Assembly: GCA_937920105.1 (NCBI GenBank)
Contig: CALETH010000133.1
Span: 1 to 7,084 of the forward strand
Direction of reading: 5' to 3'
DNA length: 7,084 bases
From: an uncultured Bacteroidota bacterium
GTDB taxonomy: Bacteria > Bacteroidota > Ignavibacteria > UBA10030 > UBA8401
The position numbers and the translations under genes are program-made. The first letter of the stretch is position 1. Each line of letters opens with the position of its first letter. The notes under the pieces are model-generated. The model was not told where the DNA came from. It ran no database searches and saw nothing but the letters and a program-made list of their open reading frames with translations. Below are positions 5,872 to 7,084 of the stretch, piece by piece.

Positions 5872-6892
5872 ATATTCTATCTTCTGAAACGTATTTTTTT
5901 ATCTCAAACGAAAATGTTGTTCCTTTTCCTAATTCACTTTTCACATTTATTGATGAATGATGTGCTTCTACAATATGTTTTACAATTGCTAAACCAAGTC
6001 CCGTACCACCGGCTTCGCGAGAACGGTCTTTATCAACACGGTAAAATCGTTCAAAAATTCGTGGAAGATGTTCATCAGCAATTCCTATTCCCATATCAGA
6101 AACCGAAAGAACAACTGTATCTGTTTTTTCTTTACACGAAATAGTAATGGTTGTTCCATTGCCAGAATATTTAATTGCATTATCAATTAAGTTTGTTAAT
6201 ACTTGACGGAGTTTTTCTTTATCTCCATATACTTCACTTGAAGAATCACAATCAACATAAAGTTGAATTTTCTTTTTTTCTGCTAATAGTTGTAATTCTG
6301 TAATAGTAGAATTAAGTAATTCTTGTATAATAAAATAACGAAATCGTAATTTCATCTCTTTTGATTCTATTCTTGAAATATCTATTAAATCTGCTATCAA
6401 CGTATTAAGACGTTCGGTATTCAATAATGCTTTGCGAAGAAAATCTTTGTTGACAGTTTTATCATCAATTGCACCATGCAATAGTGTTTCAATCATTCCT
6501 TGAATAGAAAAAATTGGCGTGCGAAGTTCGTGTGAAACGTTTCCTAAAAATTCAGTACGAACGCGTTCTAATTTTTTGAGTTTATTGATATTTGCAGTAA
6601 GGGAATCCAACATTGTATTTATTGATGTTGGAAGTGGTTCGAGGAGTTTTATTTCTTTGAAAGAAATGCGTTCTTCTAGATTTCCTTCCTCTATTTTTTT
6701 TGTTATTTCAGAAATTGTAAAAAATGGTGAGGAAATTTTTTTGATGAGATAAAAAATACAAAGTCCAGTAATACAAATTGTACTTATTATTATCGTGATT
6801 GGAAATTGTGGGAAGAAAAAAATAACAAGTGCAGTATTAAAAATAACTACACTACTGATAGAAAAAATTATTGTGTACGAAAGTTTTTTCAT
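5870..6892 (-). CDS. Membrane sensor histidine kinase (HAMP-HisKA-HATPase_c)
   Basis: This is a 340-residue two-component sensor of the PhoR/ResE style, acting at the inner membrane by autophosphorylating a histidine and passing phosphate to a response regulator. Two hydrophobic segments (about 7-27 and 32-52) are separated by only PQFP, so there is essentially no extracytoplasmic sensor. A HAMP linker (about 52-105) leads directly into HisKA, with the H-box FLGNVSHELRTP (phosphoacceptor H121). The ATPase domain has the N-box LTNLIDNAIKY (232-242), G1 DMGIGI (266-271), F-box IFERFYRVD (279-287) and G2 GGTGLGLAI (295-303). All catalytic boxes are intact. There is no PAS domain. The ATG at 6892 opens MKKLSYTII with no Shine-Dalgarno site. 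No response regulator lies downstream; one could lie beyond the right edge, though repeat-type palindromes intervene. acs follows 93 bp downstream on the same strand. The specific signal cannot be told from sequence. Confidence 0.93.
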   Translation of the reverse strand: MKKLSYTIIFSISSVVIFNTALVIFFFPQFPITIIISTICITGLCIFYLIKKISSPFFTISEITKKIEEGNLEERISFKEIKLLEPLPTSINTMLDSLTANINKLKKLERVRTEFLGNVSHELRTPIFSIQGMIETLLHGAIDDKTVNKDFLRKALLNTERLNTLIADLIDISRIESKEMKLRFRYFIIQELLNSTITELQLLAEKKKIQLYVDCDSSSEVYGDKEKLRQVLTNLIDNAIKYSGNGTTITISCKEKTDTVVLSVSDMGIGIADEHLPRIFERFYRVDKDRSREAGGTGLGLAIVKHIVEAHHSSINVKSELGKGTTFSFEIKKYVSEDRI

Positions 6893-6909
6893 TTATGTTT
6901 CATTCTTAC

Positions 6910-6940
6910 TTTTTTCTCGCAAAGACGCAATTTTAAAAAA
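6910..6940. repeat. CGCAAAGACGC dispersed repeat, copy C, upstream of the kinase
   Basis: TTTTTTCTCGCAAAGACGC is followed by AATTTTAAA, the cleanest copy of the family also seen at 2790-2830 and, in part, at 5803-5836. It starts 18 bp upstream of the kinase ATG. Confidence 0.5.
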
Positions 6941-6966
6941 TATTCATTTCTGTTAAAGTTTTTGTG

Positions 6967-7020
6967 TGGACTAAAGTCCAACAATATTTTGATTTTTCTA
7001 CCACGCTCTGAAGAGCGTGG
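6967..7020. repeat. REP-like pair of palindromes (GGACT-AA-AGTCC and CCACGCTCT-GA-AGAGCGTGG)
   Basis: The first is TGGACT/AGTCCA with a 2-base loop (6967-6980). The second is a perfect 9-bp stem with a 2-base loop (7001-7020), far richer in G+C than its surroundings. The pair, spaced 20 bp apart and followed by CTATTATTAT, matches the layout of repeated extragenic palindromes that I recall from Ignavibacteria/Chlorobi genomes, some of which are mobilised by Y1 (REP-associated) transposases. No transposase is in the window. The second stem could also act as a transcription terminator, although no U-run directly follows it. Confidence 0.6.
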
Positions 7021-7037
7021 CTATTATTATAAGGGGC

Positions 7038-7075
7038 TTGACTAGATAAGTTATATAAAATAACTTGTAAGTCAA
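7038..7075. repeat. Imperfect long hairpin TTGACT...AAGTTAT-ATAAA-ATAACTT...AGTCAA
   Basis: The inner arms AAGTTAT/ATAACTT (7048-7054 and 7060-7066) surround a 5-base loop. The outer arms TTGACT/AGTCAA (7038-7043 and 7070-7075) pair across a small internal loop. It directly follows the REP-like pair and may be part of the same element, a terminator of a gene to the right, or a subterminal hairpin of a mobile element. The window ends 9 bases later. Confidence 0.45.
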
Positions 7076-7084
7076 TGACCAAGA

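Noticed and set aside
7038..7067. Promoter with TTGACT and TAACTTG boxes at the right edge
   Set aside because: The boxes coincide with the arms of a hairpin, and no gene start is visible to support transcription from them.

Overview
The window is AT-rich. It carries housekeeping genes and intergenic repeat motifs of a kind I associate with the Bacteroidota/Chlorobi group (Ignavibacteria or Kapabacteria-like). That placement is an inference from style: weak or absent Shine-Dalgarno sites before most genes, intergenic 'CGCAAAGACGC', 'TTCTGAATTCT' and 'CCCCTCT...AGAGGGG' motifs, and paired short palindromes. No marker gene fixes the taxon.

Layout. (1) Bases 1-400 are phage-derived, read on the minus strand: the C-terminal part of a phage morphogenesis protein (protease or scaffold type), followed by the first 43 codons of what looks like a major capsid protein. 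(2) At about base 400 the phage sequence stops abruptly inside its gene, and a bacterial mazG, also lacking its 5' end, begins on the plus strand. Reading frames stay open through the join in both directions, so each gene looks intact if length alone is considered. (3) mazG converges on a complete comM/yifB-type AAA+ ATPase gene (minus strand). The 35-bp gap between them is mostly one copy of a dispersed repeat. (4) Bases 2635-3009 contain no gene and are built largely of short repeat motifs. (5) A minus-strand run follows: sensor histidine kinase, then acetyl-CoA synthetase (acs), then a 272-codon gene that overlaps the end of acs and resembles Imm52-type immunity proteins at its C-terminus. 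(6) The right edge (6893-7084) holds another repeat copy, two compact REP-like palindromes and a longer imperfect hairpin.

How the genes relate. acs and the Imm52-like gene overlap by 14 bp and are probably co-transcribed. The histidine kinase lies 93 bp upstream of acs on the same strand, but no response regulator is in view, so a regulatory link to acs is only a possibility. MazG (NTP pyrophosphohydrolase), ComM (DNA-processing helicase) and Acs (acetate activation) are ordinary core functions.

I do not see a complete novel system. The points most worth checking are the phage/mazG join (real rearrangement or assembly chimera), the start site and identity of the Imm52-like protein, and the density of dispersed repeats in the intergenic DNA.
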